Counted from the stretch's first letter, positions 34,219 to 44,271 are shown. The stretch is 64,000 nt of DNA from Ardenticatenaceae bacterium (GCA_020634395.1 JACKBU010000001.1:284009-348008), one strand, 5' to 3'. Translations and numbers: made by a program. Notes: generated by a model from the letters alone, not told the origin.

Positions 34219-34233
34219 AAATCACACAATCAC

Positions 34234-35175
34234 CTAAACGCGCGGACGAAAATAAGCCACCGTTTCCTTCAAACCTTCCTGCAAACCTACTTTCGGTTCC
34301 CAGTCGAGCACCCGCTTTGCTTTGCTGATGTCTGGCTGCCGCAGTTTGGGATCGTCGGTAAAACGGTCGTCCTTAGGGTTCACGTGCATAATGTCGGATT
34401 TACTATCCGACACCTCGATAACGGCTTTGGCAAACTCCAGGATAGACATTTCCGAAGGATTACCAATGTTCACAGGCAGCGACTCCGCTGAAAACAGCAG
34501 CCGGTAGATACCTTCTACCAGGTCGGTGTAATACTGGAAGGAACGAGTCTGGCTGCCATCGCCATACACGGTCAGCGGCTTATTGGTTAGCGCCTGATAG
34601 ATGAAATTGGGCACCACACGGCCGTCATTCAGGCGCATCCGTGGTCCATACGTGTTAAAAATGCGCACGATGCGCGTTTCCAGGCCGTGGTAACGCTGAT
34701 AAGCCAATGTCATCGCTTCGGCAAAACGCTTGGCCTCGTCGTAAACGCCGCGCGGCCCAATCGGGTTCACATGCCCCCAATACGTCTCCGGCTGTGGATT
34801 GACCTGCGGATCGCCGTACACCTCTGATGTCGAGGCCAGCAGGTAGCGGGCATCCTTCACCTTCGCCAGGCCCAGTGTATTGTGCGTGCCCAAAGAACCC
34901 ACTTTCAACGTGGGAATAGGATGCGCCAGGTAGTCGTTAGGACTGGCCGGAGAAGCAAAGTGCAGCACCGCATCCAGTGCACCAGGCACATAAATGTGAT
35001 TGCTCACATCATGTTTGATGAAAGAGAAGCGTTCGTTGCCAAACAGGTGGGCGATGTTATCCATATTGCCGGTGATCAAGTTGTCCATACCCACCACGGT
35101 ATGCCCTTCCTTGATGAAGCGATCACATAAATGTGAGCCTAAGAACCCGGCCGCGCCCGTAACTAAAACACGCAT
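34234..35175 (-). CDS. NAD-dependent epimerase/dehydratase, UDP-glucuronate decarboxylase-like
   Basis: A 313-residue extended SDR. MRVLVTGAAGFLGSHLCDRF holds the GxxGxxG NAD site, HFASPASPNDYLAHP follows, ASTSEVYGDPQVNPQPETYWGHVNPIGPR carries the catalytic Ser/Thr, and YDEAKR the YxxxK pair. GHVNPIGPR and ASPASP are typical of UDP-glucuronate decarboxylase (UXS), which makes UDP-xylose; a dTDP-glucose-4,6-dehydratase-like role is less likely. AGGAGG precedes the ATG at 35175. It supplies precursors to the glycan operon downstream. Confidence 0.9.
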   Translation of the reverse strand: MRVLVTGAAGFLGSHLCDRFIKEGHTVVGMDNLITGNMDNIAHLFGNERFSFIKHDVSNHIYVPGALDAVLHFASPASPNDYLAHPIPTLKVGSLGTHNTLGLAKVKDARYLLASTSEVYGDPQVNPQPETYWGHVNPIGPRGVYDEAKRFAEAMTLAYQRYHGLETRIVRIFNTYGPRMRLNDGRVVPNFIYQALTNKPLTVYGDGSQTRSFQYYTDLVEGIYRLLFSAESLPVNIGNPSEMSILEFAKAVIEVSDSKSDIMHVNPKDDRFTDDPKLRQPDISKAKRVLDWEPKVGLQEGLKETVAYFRPRV

Positions 35176-35339
35176 ATGACCTCCTATTCTTGTGCCGACG
35201 TCAAACGTCAAGCAAGCTATTTTAACGCAGAAATATTCAGGGGCGAATTACAACTGGCAATCGTATGACAATCGGTGAACTCGCCAGTAAGCAAAGCTCG
35301 TTGTATACTCTGGCGCAACTTCACGTTATGGAGTCTTGC

Positions 35340-36431
35340 ATGCAAAAAACCAACGATGCTCAGCCATCCCGGATTAAATCACCTACCGCTAACAACTTGT
35401 CTGACGAAACACACGAAAGCCGCAAAGCTGATCATATTCGCATCAATTTAGAAAAAGACGTCGCCTTTAATAAGCTGACGACAGGTCTGGAGCAGTACTT
35501 TTTCCTGCATCAGGCCCTGCCGGAACTGGACCTGGACAAGATTGACACCACCACGTCTGTTTTCGGCAAGAAGTTAAGCACGCCGCTGCTCATCTCCTCG
35601 ATGACAGGCGGCACGGCCGAAGCGCGGCAAATCAACCAGACGCTGGCGGCCGCCGCCCAGGAAGTGGGAATTGCCATGGGACTCGGCTCGCAGCGCGCGG
35701 CCATCGAGGACAGATCACTGGCTGCTACGTACCAGGTGCGTAATGTAGCCCCAGACATTCTGCTGTTCGCCAACCTGGGCGCAGTGCAGCTGAATTATGG
35801 CTATGGCCTGGAACACTGCCGCCGTGCCGTGGATATGATCGAAGCCGACGCGCTGATTTTACATTTCAACGCCTTGCAGGAGGCCGTCCAGCCGGAGGGT
35901 GATGGCAATTTCGCCGGCCTGCTGGCTAAAGTGGAGGCGGTTTGCCGTGCTTTGCCTGTGCCGGTCATCGCTAAGGAAGTGGGTTGGGGCTTTGCCGGGG
36001 AAACAGCCCGCCAGTTGGTAGAGGCCGGCGTGGCGGCCATCGACGTGGCCGGCGCTGGCGGCACGTCTTGGAGCCAGGTGGAAATGTACCGCGCCCCGAC
36101 AGCCCGCCATGCGCGAGTGGCGGGGGCGTTTATTGATTGGGGCATCCCCACGGCCGTTTCCCTGCAATACTGTCGCGCCGCCGCCCCCAATCTGCCCATT
36201 TTCGCCAGCGGCGGCATCCGCAATGGCATTGACGTGGCTAAGTGCATTGCCCTGGGGGCCAACCTCGTCGGCTTCGCCGGCGATTTCCTGCGTGCCGCCG
36301 ACAAGGGTGGTGTCGCTGGTGTCATCGAAATGGCCGCGATGATCACGGACGAACTGCGAGTGAGCATGTTCTGCAGCGGGTCCGGCGACCTGCTTGCTCT
36401 GAGCCAGACGCCGCTGCTGCGCGAATTCTAA
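35340..36431 (+). CDS. fni: Isopentenyl-diphosphate delta-isomerase, type 2
   Basis: A 363-residue FMN- and NADPH-dependent enzyme that interconverts IPP and DMAPP. RKADHIRINLEKDVAFNKLTTGLEQYFFLHQALPELDLDKIDTTTSVFGKKLSTPLLISSMTGGT is the N-terminal hallmark; MGLGSQRA, HFNALQEAVQPEGD, VGWGF, DVAGAGGTSWSQVE and ASGGIRNGIDVAKCIALGA follow around the FMN site. I chose the ATG at 35340, with GGAG seven bases upstream, over longer forms at 35265 and 35328. A TATACT at 35303-35308 may be its -10. It is followed by a prenyl synthase gene, making an isoprenoid operon. Confidence 0.95.
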   Translation: MQKTNDAQPSRIKSPTANNLSDETHESRKADHIRINLEKDVAFNKLTTGLEQYFFLHQALPELDLDKIDTTTSVFGKKLSTPLLISSMTGGTAEARQINQTLAAAAQEVGIAMGLGSQRAAIEDRSLAATYQVRNVAPDILLFANLGAVQLNYGYGLEHCRRAVDMIEADALILHFNALQEAVQPEGDGNFAGLLAKVEAVCRALPVPVIAKEVGWGFAGETARQLVEAGVAAIDVAGAGGTSWSQVEMYRAPTARHARVAGAFIDWGIPTAVSLQYCRAAAPNLPIFASGGIRNGIDVAKCIALGANLVGFAGDFLRAADKGGVAGVIEMAAMITDELRVSMFCSGSGDLLALSQTPLLREF

Positions 36432-36473
36432 TCCACCCATACCCAAACCCGTTTACTAAATCGGAAAAACCTG

Positions 36474-37499
36474 ATGTCTTCTGAACTAAAAACACTTTCG
36501 CAAACCATGCTGGCCGCCCTGAATGAGGAAATGCGCTCCGTTTTGCAGTCCGGCGAGGAACAGCCAGATTCTTTTTACGGCATGATCCATTACCATATGG
36601 GTTGGGTCAACGAACAGTTGCAGCCGGTCCAGGTATATCCTGGTAAGCAGATACGGCCGTTACTTTGCCTCCTTACCTGCCAGGCAGCCGGCGGCGATTG
36701 GCAGCAGGCCTTGCCCGCTGCGGCGGCCATTGAAATCTTACACAACTTCTCGCTGGTCCACGACGACATTGAAGATGCCAGCCCTACCCGCCGCGGCCGC
36801 CAGACCATGTGGCAAATCTGGGGCATCGAGCAGGCTATCAACACCGGTGACGCCATGTTTGCCCTGGCCCACCTGGCGATGAGCCGGCTCCTCGACTGCG
36901 GCGTTCCGGCACCGATTGTGGTGCAGGCGCTGCGCCGTTTTGACGAAACGTGCGTGCGCCTGACACAGGGCCAGCATGCAGACATGGATTTTGAAAAGCG
37001 GGACGGAGTAACTGTGGCCGAGTACATGGCGATGATAGAGGGAAAGACGGCCGTGCTCGTTTCCCTGGCGGCGGAATTGGGAGCGCGCATTGCCGGGGCA
37101 GAGGAAACGGCCGTGGCCCATTACGCCCAGTTTGGCCTGGAACTGGGGCTGGCTTTCCAGGTGAAAGACGACATTCTCGGCATTTGGGGCGATGAAGCAC
37201 TCACCGGCAAATCAGCAGCCACCGACATCACCACCAAAAAGAAAACCCTGCCCGTCCTTTACGGCCTGGAACACAGCGCCGAACTGCGGCAGCTTTATAC
37301 ACAAAACTCCACCGATGAGAATTTTGTCTCGCAGGCTATCCAGCACCTGGACACCTGTGGCGCCCGCGCCTTCACTGAAAGCAAAGCCAGTGCTTACTCA
37401 GAAGGATCCTTTGATCATTTGCAGGCCGCCCAACCCCACGGCGCTGCTGCGTTGGCCTTGCACGAACTGACCAACATGCTGCTGCAGCGCAACTCTTGA
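36474..37499 (+). CDS. Polyprenyl diphosphate synthase (geranylgeranyl/farnesyl type)
   Basis: A 341-residue trans-prenyltransferase. The first Asp-rich motif is LVHDDIEDASPTRRG (DDxxD), the second KDDILGIWGD (DDxxxxxD), with GKQIRPLL and KTAVLVSLAAELGA in the expected places. It condenses DMAPP and IPP, giving FPP or GGPP for quinones, carotenoids and lipid carriers. Small residues upstream of the first motif (EILHNFSLVHDD) leave the chain length open. It lies 42 bp after fni and ends at a strong terminator. Confidence 0.93.
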   Translation: MSSELKTLSQTMLAALNEEMRSVLQSGEEQPDSFYGMIHYHMGWVNEQLQPVQVYPGKQIRPLLCLLTCQAAGGDWQQALPAAAAIEILHNFSLVHDDIEDASPTRRGRQTMWQIWGIEQAINTGDAMFALAHLAMSRLLDCGVPAPIVVQALRRFDETCVRLTQGQHADMDFEKRDGVTVAEYMAMIEGKTAVLVSLAAELGARIAGAEETAVAHYAQFGLELGLAFQVKDDILGIWGDEALTGKSAATDITTKKKTLPVLYGLEHSAELRQLYTQNSTDENFVSQAIQHLDTCGARAFTESKASAYSEGSFDHLQAAQPHGAAALALHELTNMLLQRNS

Positions 37500-37501
37500 T
37501 C

Positions 37502-37533
37502 AAAAAAGGGCGATCTTGCCGATCGCCCTTTTT
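37502..37533. terminator. Terminator of the fni operon
   Basis: AAAAAGGGCGATC and GATCGCCCTTTTT form a perfect stem around TTGCC, with A- and T-runs on both sides. Confidence 0.92.
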
Positions 37534-37542
37534 GTTTCGCAG

Positions 37543-37575
37543 AAAAAGCTGGCGCCTGATAACGCCAGCTTTTTT
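37543..37575. terminator. Terminator of rpoC
   Basis: AAAAAGCTGGCG pairs with CGCCAGCTTTTTT; the A-run on the left gives the T-run needed by rpoC on the minus strand. Tandem with the fni terminator. Confidence 0.9.
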
Positions 37576-37585
37576 ATTGCGTTGA

Positions 37586-40500
37586 TTACTCCATATCCTC
37601 ATCCACGTCTACATCCAACCTACCGGAGAGACGCTGAGCGTCAGCTGCATCGATAGCAGCGGCTGCGGCGATGGCTGCCAGAATGTCTTCATCGGTATCG
37701 TCGCCAATCAACGTCTTGCTCAGGTCGATTTCCTCGCCGGCCGAGAGTTCTTCCGCTTCTTCGCGAGCTTCCAGTTGTTCCTGGTGCTTCTTGAAGCCGG
37801 TCCCGGCAGGAATCAGCTTACCGATGATGACGTTTTCCTTCAGACCATACAGCGCATCCTCACGGCCGCCAATGGCCGCTCCAGCCAGTACCTTGATGGT
37901 ATGCTGAAAGGAACTGGCCGACAGGAAACTATCGGTGTTCAACGCTGCTTTGGTAATCCCCAACAGGACCGGCTCGGCCTGCGCCGGGATACCACCCTCT
38001 TCGACGATTTCTTCGTTGTTGGCCTGGAAGAGTGCCAGATCAACCAGTTCGCCAGGCAGCATTTCCGTATCGCCAGAAGCCGTTACCATGACTTTGCTCA
38101 GCATTTTACGGATGATCACCTCAAAGTGCTTGTCATGAATGTTCTGGCCTTGCGGACGATACACGATCTGCATTTCGCGCAGCAAGTACTGTGTGACGGC
38201 ATCGCGGCCCAGAATTTCCAGGATACGGTGCGGATTCTTGGAACCCTCGGTTAACTGGTCGCCAGCGCTAACAGTTTGCCCATCGGAGATGAGCATGCGC
38301 ATACCGGCCGGGATCTCGTAGTCGCGCTCATCGCGGCTTTCCCAGATCACACGCAGACCCTTGGCATCTTGCACCAGACGGCCACCATGCCGGGCGGTGA
38401 TGATCTCGTCATCCTTCTCGGCAATAATCGCGCCGGATTCAATGTCCTCTTCGCCTGAGAATTTGACTTCCCAATCTTCGGGAATCTCGTAGACGTCTTC
38501 CACCAGCTTGCTTTCGGTGACGAAGACGTGGCGCACGCCGTCTACTACACGAATCTCGGCAATACCGCCGATTTCGGTCATGACGGCCTCGCCCTTCGGA
38601 CGCTGGCGGGCTTCAAACAGCTCTTCCACGCGGGGCAAACCCTGGGTGATGTCGCCGGCCGCCGAAGCAGTACCACCGGTGTGGAAGGTTCGCAGAGTAA
38701 GCTGCGTCCCCGGCTCGCCAATGGATTGGGCGGCGACGATGCCTACGGCCGTTCCCAAATCAACCAACTTACCACGCGCCAGATCGATGCCGTAACATTT
38801 CTTGCAGACACCCCGGCGCAGTTCGCAGGTCATAGGAGAGTAGACATAAACTTCATCAATCCCCAGCTCATCTACTTCTTGTGCCAGCTCATCGGTAAAC
38901 AACTCATTTTCGTGGACGATGATTTCACCGGTTTCCGGATTGACAACGTTTTGGGCAGCGGAACGGCCGTACAACCGTTCGGCCAGCGTTTGTTTGCCAA
39001 AATTGTCGGAGCGGCGCACGTAAATACCCTTGTGCGTGCCGCAGTCGTCGGCCATGATGATGATGTCTTGCGCAATGTCCACCAGACGGCGTGTCAGATA
39101 ACCGGCGTCAGCCGTACGCAGCGCCGTATCAGCCAGACCCTTGCGCGCGCCATGCGTGGAGATGAAGTACTCCAACGTGTTCAAGCCCTGGCGGAAGTTG
39201 GACTGAATGGGCACGACGATGATGCGACCGCTGGGGTCGGCCATCAGACCGCGCATGCCGGCCAACTGCGTGATGGGCCCAAAACCGCCCTTGCCGGCGC
39301 CAGAGAGCGCCATAATGGCAATTGGGCTGCCGGGGTCCATGGCGTTACGGACCGCTTTTTCTACCTGGTCTTTGGCGTTGTTCCACTGCTCGACGGTGCG
39401 CTGGTACTGCTCGTCCTCGGTCAGCAGACCGCGACGGTACTGCCGGTCGATTTCATCGACCTTCTTGCGGGCATTCACCAGGATCTCATCCCGCTCTTCG
39501 GGAATTGTCAGGTCGGCCACGGCAATCGTCGTGCCGGAGATTGTGGCGTATTTGAAGCCGATGTTTTTGATGCTGTCCACCAGCTCAATCGTGGCCTCAT
39601 CGCCCAGCAAACGATAGACGCGGTTAATCAGGTTATTGACGCCGCCCTTATCCAATACGCGGTTTACGAAACGCGCCGGTTCGGGCAGCGCCATGTTAAA
39701 GAGCACACGTCCAGGCGACGTTTCAATGATGCGGTGATGGGGCTTGCCGTCGGCGTACCGTTCGTGGTTGTCTTTGTAATAAGTTTCAGTTTCCAGACGA
39801 ATACGGGCGTGAATGTCCACGTAGCCCAGGTCGTAGGCAGTCTGGACCTCTTCCATGGAGCTGAAGACACGGCCCTCACCGAGACGGCCGTCTTGCACCA
39901 GCGTCAGATAGTACACGCCCAGCACCATATCCTTGGACGGACCAACGATAGGTTCGCCGTTCGCCGGCTTCAACAGGTTGCGCGTGGCCATCATCAACGA
40001 CTTGGCTTCTTCCACGGCCCGGTCAGACAGCGGAACGTGCACAGCCATCTGGTCGCCGTCAAAGTCAGCGTTAAAAGCGGCGCAAACCAAAGGATGCAGC
40101 TTGATAGCCTTGCCCTCAACGAGCATCGGCATAAAGGCCTGAATACCCAGCCGGTGCAGCGTAGGAGCACGGTTCAGCATAATCGGCCGTCCCACGATGA
40201 CTTCTTCCAGAACCTGCCATACTTCAGGCTGCTGCCGTTCAATGAAACGACGCGCCCCTTTGACGTTACTGGCGTGCCCATACTTTACCAGCTTGCTGAT
40301 AACAAACGGGCGGAACAGCTCCAAAGCCATCGTTTTGGGCAAACCACACTGCCCCAGCTTCAACTTAGGACCAACCACAATCACCGAACGGCCAGAGTAG
40401 TCGACACGCTTACCCAGCAGGTTGCGGCGGAAGCGGCCCTTCTTACCCTTCAACATATCAGATAGCGATTTCAATTCACGACGGCCGCGGCGGCTGAGAG

Positions 40501-41938
40501 CCTTGCCACGCTGGCTGTTGTCGATCAGGCTGTCTACCGCTTCTTGCAGCATGCGCTTTTCATTGCGCACGATCACATCTGGCGCGCCCAATTCTAACAA
40601 TCGCTTGAGGCGGTTGTTACGGTTAATGACGCGACGATACAGATCGTTCAGGTCAGACGTGGCAAAACGACCGCCGTCCAGCTGGACCATGGGCCGCAAA
40701 TCGGGTGGGATAACGGGCAAAACGGTCAAGATCATCCATTCCGGACGATTACCGCTCTGGCGCAGTGCTTCGACGACTTGCAAGCGGCGCGTGGCGCGTT
40801 TGGCGGCCTGCTTGGAACGCGTGGTCCGCACTTCCCGCCACAGGTCACGGGACAGCTTCTCCAGGTCCATTCGGCGCAAAATCTCATACAGGGCTTCTGC
40901 ACCCATGTCGGCTTTAAAGACGTTGCCAAACTTGCTCTTTAATTCGCGGTATTCCGTTTCATTCAGGAACTGCATTTGGACGAGGCCTTCCAACTGTTCC
41001 TTATTCGCCTGGTATTGCTGGCGCAGCCGGGAAAGCTTTAACCCAATGACGTCTCGTTTCTCCTGGCCAACGGCCTGGGTTTCCGAGCGCAGTTCTTCGA
41101 TTTCTTTTTGCAGAGCGGCCACGCGAGACTGATGGTCTTCTTCATGCTCTTGTTCAACGCGGGTAAGGCGGTCGGTGGTAATTTCTTGTACCAAAACTTG
41201 ATGCTCAGGCCCGATGGTCTCGCCTTTTTGAGCAATCATTTCGCCGTCCAACGTGATGTCTTCCGGGGCGGCCGTTTTCTTCATGTTTTCCAGCCGCTGC
41301 TCCATCATCTTGGCTTCGCGCACTACTTCGTCGGTTGTTTCTGCCAGGCGATCGTCGAAGGAAGCGTTTAGCTCGGCCAATTCGCTTTCTAAGTCCGACA
41401 AGCGGGTGGTAACATCCGAAGTCGCATCGGCCACTTCGCCCTGCATTTCCATTTCCAGGCGTAGTTCGGCTTCTTCCAGTTCATCATCCAGACGTTTGAT
41501 GGCACGCTGACGCGCTTCATCATCGACGCTGGTAATAACGTATTGTGCGAAGTAGAGAACACGATCCAGATTACGCCGGGAAACGTTGAGCAGCAAACCC
41601 ATGTAGCTGGGTACGCGCCGTGTATACCAGACGTGGGCTACCGGAGCGGCCAGTTCAATGTGGCCAAGCCGTTCGCGCCGCACGGAAGAGCGGGTGATTT
41701 CGACACCGCATTTGTCGCAAACGATGCCTTTATAGCGAATATTTTTGTACTTCCCGCAGTAGCATTGCCAATCTCGTGTGGGACCAAAAATGGCTTCACA
41801 AAATAGACCATCTTTCTCCGGTCTGAGACGACGGTAATTGATTGTTTCTGGCTTGGTGACTTCGCCGTATGACCAAGACCGAATTTGTTCGGGGGATGCT
41901 AGGCTGATTCTAAGCGAGCGGAATTCTGTTGTATCCAC
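37586..41938 (-). CDS. rpoC: DNA-directed RNA polymerase subunit beta'
   Basis: A 1450-residue beta' subunit. Zinc finger CYCGKYKNIRYKGIVCDKCGVE, catalytic NADFDGDQMAVH, the LLGKRVDYSGRSVIVVGP stretch and bridge/trigger helix region (GARKGLADTALRTADAGYLTRRLVD), then CRRGVCxxCYG-type zinc site (CELRRGVCKKCYG) and SIGEPGTQLTLRTFHTGG are all present. I set the start at GTG 41938 (VDTTEFRSLRISLASPEQ), with GGGAGGT upstream. About 170-190 residues of coiled coil rich in Glu, Arg and Leu are inserted after VLYFAQYVIT (roughly residues 135-325). rpoB is not adjacent: the gene upstream is prfB. A C-terminal acidic/alanine-rich tail follows. Confidence 0.97.
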   Translation of the reverse strand: MDTTEFRSLRISLASPEQIRSWSYGEVTKPETINYRRLRPEKDGLFCEAIFGPTRDWQCYCGKYKNIRYKGIVCDKCGVEITRSSVRRERLGHIELAAPVAHVWYTRRVPSYMGLLLNVSRRNLDRVLYFAQYVITSVDDEARQRAIKRLDDELEEAELRLEMEMQGEVADATSDVTTRLSDLESELAELNASFDDRLAETTDEVVREAKMMEQRLENMKKTAAPEDITLDGEMIAQKGETIGPEHQVLVQEITTDRLTRVEQEHEEDHQSRVAALQKEIEELRSETQAVGQEKRDVIGLKLSRLRQQYQANKEQLEGLVQMQFLNETEYRELKSKFGNVFKADMGAEALYEILRRMDLEKLSRDLWREVRTTRSKQAAKRATRRLQVVEALRQSGNRPEWMILTVLPVIPPDLRPMVQLDGGRFATSDLNDLYRRVINRNNRLKRLLELGAPDVIVRNEKRMLQEAVDSLIDNSQRGKALSRRGRRELKSLSDMLKGKKGRFRRNLLGKRVDYSGRSVIVVGPKLKLGQCGLPKTMALELFRPFVISKLVKYGHASNVKGARRFIERQQPEVWQVLEEVIVGRPIMLNRAPTLHRLGIQAFMPMLVEGKAIKLHPLVCAAFNADFDGDQMAVHVPLSDRAVEEAKSLMMATRNLLKPANGEPIVGPSKDMVLGVYYLTLVQDGRLGEGRVFSSMEEVQTAYDLGYVDIHARIRLETETYYKDNHERYADGKPHHRIIETSPGRVLFNMALPEPARFVNRVLDKGGVNNLINRVYRLLGDEATIELVDSIKNIGFKYATISGTTIAVADLTIPEERDEILVNARKKVDEIDRQYRRGLLTEDEQYQRTVEQWNNAKDQVEKAVRNAMDPGSPIAIMALSGAGKGGFGPITQLAGMRGLMADPSGRIIVVPIQSNFRQGLNTLEYFISTHGARKGLADTALRTADAGYLTRRLVDIAQDIIIMADDCGTHKGIYVRRSDNFGKQTLAERLYGRSAAQNVVNPETGEIIVHENELFTDELAQEVDELGIDEVYVYSPMTCELRRGVCKKCYGIDLARGKLVDLGTAVGIVAAQSIGEPGTQLTLRTFHTGGTASAAGDITQGLPRVEELFEARQRPKGEAVMTEIGGIAEIRVVDGVRHVFVTESKLVEDVYEIPEDWEVKFSGEEDIESGAIIAEKDDEIITARHGGRLVQDAKGLRVIWESRDERDYEIPAGMRMLISDGQTVSAGDQLTEGSKNPHRILEILGRDAVTQYLLREMQIVYRPQGQNIHDKHFEVIIRKMLSKVMVTASGDTEMLPGELVDLALFQANNEEIVEEGGIPAQAEPVLLGITKAALNTDSFLSASSFQHTIKVLAGAAIGGREDALYGLKENVIIGKLIPAGTGFKKHQEQLEAREEAEELSAGEEIDLSKTLIGDDTDEDILAAIAAAAAIDAADAQRLSGRLDVDVDEDME

Positions 41939-42031
41939 TAGGTGACCTCCCAAAAATTTGAAGCTCCAACCTCTTTGTACGTTTATCAATTGACGCTGTG
42001 CGCCGGTGGGGACAAAAAGTGCATAAACACA

Positions 42032-42066
42032 TAAAAGAGCGTATGGCTTTTACAGCCTACGCTCTT
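42032..42066 (-). terminator. Terminator of prfB
   Basis: AAGAGCGTA (42035-42043) pairs with TACGCTCTT (42058-42066) with an inner GGCT/AGCC stem; TTTTAT follows on the minus strand. The remaining 90 bp to rpoC must hold the rpoC promoter, which I cannot point to. Confidence 0.8.
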
Positions 42067-42175
42067 GAAGTGACACAGGACACTTTATAACATAACCTAA
42101 TAATTTTAATTAGTTGGCAGCGATATGTCAATAGCGCTTCATTAGAATTCGCTTAAAAATCTGTTTTGATTGACA

Positions 42176-43271
42176 TTAAGCAGCCGGTTCGCCGAGTGTG
42201 TGTTTCAGGTAAGCCTCCATAAAATCATCTAAACGGCCGTCTAACACCGCCTGCGTATTGCCCGTCTCATAGTTGGTACGGTGGTCTTTGACCATTTTGT
42301 AAGGATGGAGCACGTAGGAGCGTATCTGGCTGCCCCAACCGGCGTCTACGTCTTCACCTTTTAGCTCGGCCATCTCCGCTTCTTGCTTGCGCCGTTCCAG
42401 GTCAAACAGCTGCGATTTAAGGATGTTCATGGCTACCTGCATGTTTTGCGTCAGGGAGCGCTGGTTCTGACAAGAAACGACGATGCCCGTAGGCAGATGG
42501 ACAATGCGCACGGCCGTTTCGTTCTTTTGCACATGCTGGCCACCGGCCCCGCTGGCCCGGAAGCGGTCGATGCGCAAATCTTTTTCTTCTATCTCAATCT
42601 CGATATCTTCGGCCACGTCCGGCCACACTTCTACCTTGGCGAAGGACGTATGGCGGCGTTTGGAAGCATCAAAGGGCGAAATACGGACCAATCGATGCAC
42701 GCCCCGCTCGGATTGGAGACGGCCATACACATAATCTCCTTCAATGGACATCAAACAACTCTTAATACCAGCTTCATCCCCGCTGCTCTCATCCAGGATC
42801 GTCACTGTAAAATTATGGGATTCAGCCCAGCGGATAAACATCCGCTGCAGCATTTGCGCCCAATCCTGTGCTTCGGTACCGCCCGCTCCGGCATGGATAG
42901 CCAGAATCGCGTTCTCATCATCATACTCGCCGGAAAACAACGCACGAAACTCCAGGTTCGCCACCTGATTCGTCAGTACTTCAACCTCACGCTCCATCTC
43001 CCCGTAAAGATCATCGTCACCGAGTTGGGCCAGCTCCAAAGCATCATTAAGACGCTTACTCAAAATCTCCCAGACTGTCACCTGATCCTTCAAACGGGTC
43101 AGATCGCGCATCACTGCCTGCGCCTTTTCAGGATCGTCCCAAAAATCAGGCTGCCCAGCAATCTGCTCTAGCTGTTGGACTTTATCAACCTTGGCGGCTA
43201 CGTCAAAGACGCCTCCGCAAATGATTGACGTTTTCCTGTAATTCAGTCAGTTGAGCAACTAAATCTTCCAT
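42176..43271 (-). CDS. prfB: Peptide chain release factor 2, with programmed +1 frameshift
   Basis: The gene starts at ATG 43271 (AGGAG upstream), reads MEDLVAQLTELQENVNHLRRRL and meets TGA at 43205-43203. The context is the classic RF2 site: AGG-rich internal Shine-Dalgarno, then CTT TGA C. A +1 slip at CTT continues as FDVAAKVDKVQQLEQIAGQPDFWDDPEKAQAV and gives about 364 residues, the usual length. SPF tripeptide (RLVRISPFDASKRRHTSF) reads UGA, and GAGGQHVQKNETAVRI is the GGQ loop. RF2 level thus regulates its own synthesis. A frame-naive call starting at 43114 misses the first 50 residues. It follows ftsY by 23 bp. Confidence 0.97.
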
Positions 43272-43294
43272 CGTAAAGCTCCTATTTTTTAAGG

Positions 43295-44200
43295 CTAATT
43301 GGCAAACAAACCACTCACAAATTGATCGGCGTCAAACGGCGCTAGATCTTCGATCCGCTCTCCAGTACCAATAAAACGCACCGGCAGTCCCAATTCTCGG
43401 TAAATAGCAAACACCATGCCGCCTTTGGCGGTGCTGTCCAGTTTGGTCAAAATCACGCCGGTCGCCTTAACAGATTCCTTGAACTTGGCCGCCTGAACCA
43501 GTGCATTCTGTCCCGTCGGGGCATCCAAAACGAGAAAAACCTCATGAGGCGCAGCATGCACGCTCTTCCGGCACACGCCATAGACCTTTTCCAATTCTTT
43601 CATCAGATTGAACTTGGTGTGCAAACGCCCGGCCGTATCTATAAAAAGCAGGTCGTATCCCCGCGCCCGGGTTGCCCGGATTGCGTCATAAGCCACGGCA
43701 GCCGGGTCGCCGCCCGGCTGACCGGCAATCACCGGCACGCCGGCACGCTCACCCCAAACTTTCAGCTGGTCAATGGCCGCCGCCCGAAATGTATCGCCGG
43801 CAGCCAGCAGCACATTCTTGCCTTTATTTTTGTAGCGGTGAGCCAGCTTGCCGATGGTTGTCGTCTTGCCCGAACCGTTGACACCTACCACCATCACTAC
43901 TGTCAACTGCCGTGTCTGCTCCAATTCAAAAACGGGCGGATCTACTAAAATTGCCCGCATCTCTTTTTGCAGTGCCGCCACGAGCTGGTCTGTGCGGAAA
44001 AGCCCTTCCGCGTCCACACGATCACGCATGCCAGAGACCAACTCAATTGTTGTGGGCACGCCCACGTCGGCCTGGATGAGCAAGGCTTCCAGATCTTCCC
44101 AGGTCTCCTCGGTAATTTCACCCATGCCCAGCACATTCACGATCTGCCCAAAGACAGATTGGCGGGTACGGCTTAACGATTCACGAATGCTCTTAAACAA
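43295..44200 (-). CDS. ftsY: Signal recognition particle receptor FtsY
   Basis: A 301-residue SRP GTPase, N and G domains only; the acidic A domain of E. coli FtsY is absent. Motifs: P-loop GVNGSGKTTTIGKLA, GDTFRAAAIDQLKVW, DTAGRLHTKFNLMKEL, TKLDSTAKGG and FIGTGERIEDLAPFD. It docks SRP-ribosome complexes at the membrane. The start is TTG 44200 with AAGAGGG five bases upstream; no ATG or GTG fits better. Confidence 0.96.
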   Translation of the reverse strand: MFKSIRESLSRTRQSVFGQIVNVLGMGEITEETWEDLEALLIQADVGVPTTIELVSGMRDRVDAEGLFRTDQLVAALQKEMRAILVDPPVFELEQTRQLTVVMVVGVNGSGKTTTIGKLAHRYKNKGKNVLLAAGDTFRAAAIDQLKVWGERAGVPVIAGQPGGDPAAVAYDAIRATRARGYDLLFIDTAGRLHTKFNLMKELEKVYGVCRKSVHAAPHEVFLVLDAPTGQNALVQAAKFKESVKATGVILTKLDSTAKGGMVFAIYRELGLPVRFIGTGERIEDLAPFDADQFVSGLFAN

Positions 44201-44220
44201 GATAACCCTCTTAACTCATC

Positions 44221-44271
44221 AAAAACCTGCCTTCGTAGGCCCGTAGACAAACAGTTGCGCCGGAAGGCAGG
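44221..44271 (-). terminator. Terminator of the xseA-Nudix-xseB operon
   Basis: CCTGCCTTC (44226-44234) pairs with GAAGGCAGG (44263-44271); five T follow on the minus strand. The loop is long (about 28 bases). Confidence 0.7.

Noticed and set aside
38528..40465. 645-codon open frame on the plus strand opposite rpoC
   Set aside because: It is the antisense shadow of rpoC; its translation has no family features, and rpoC is certain.
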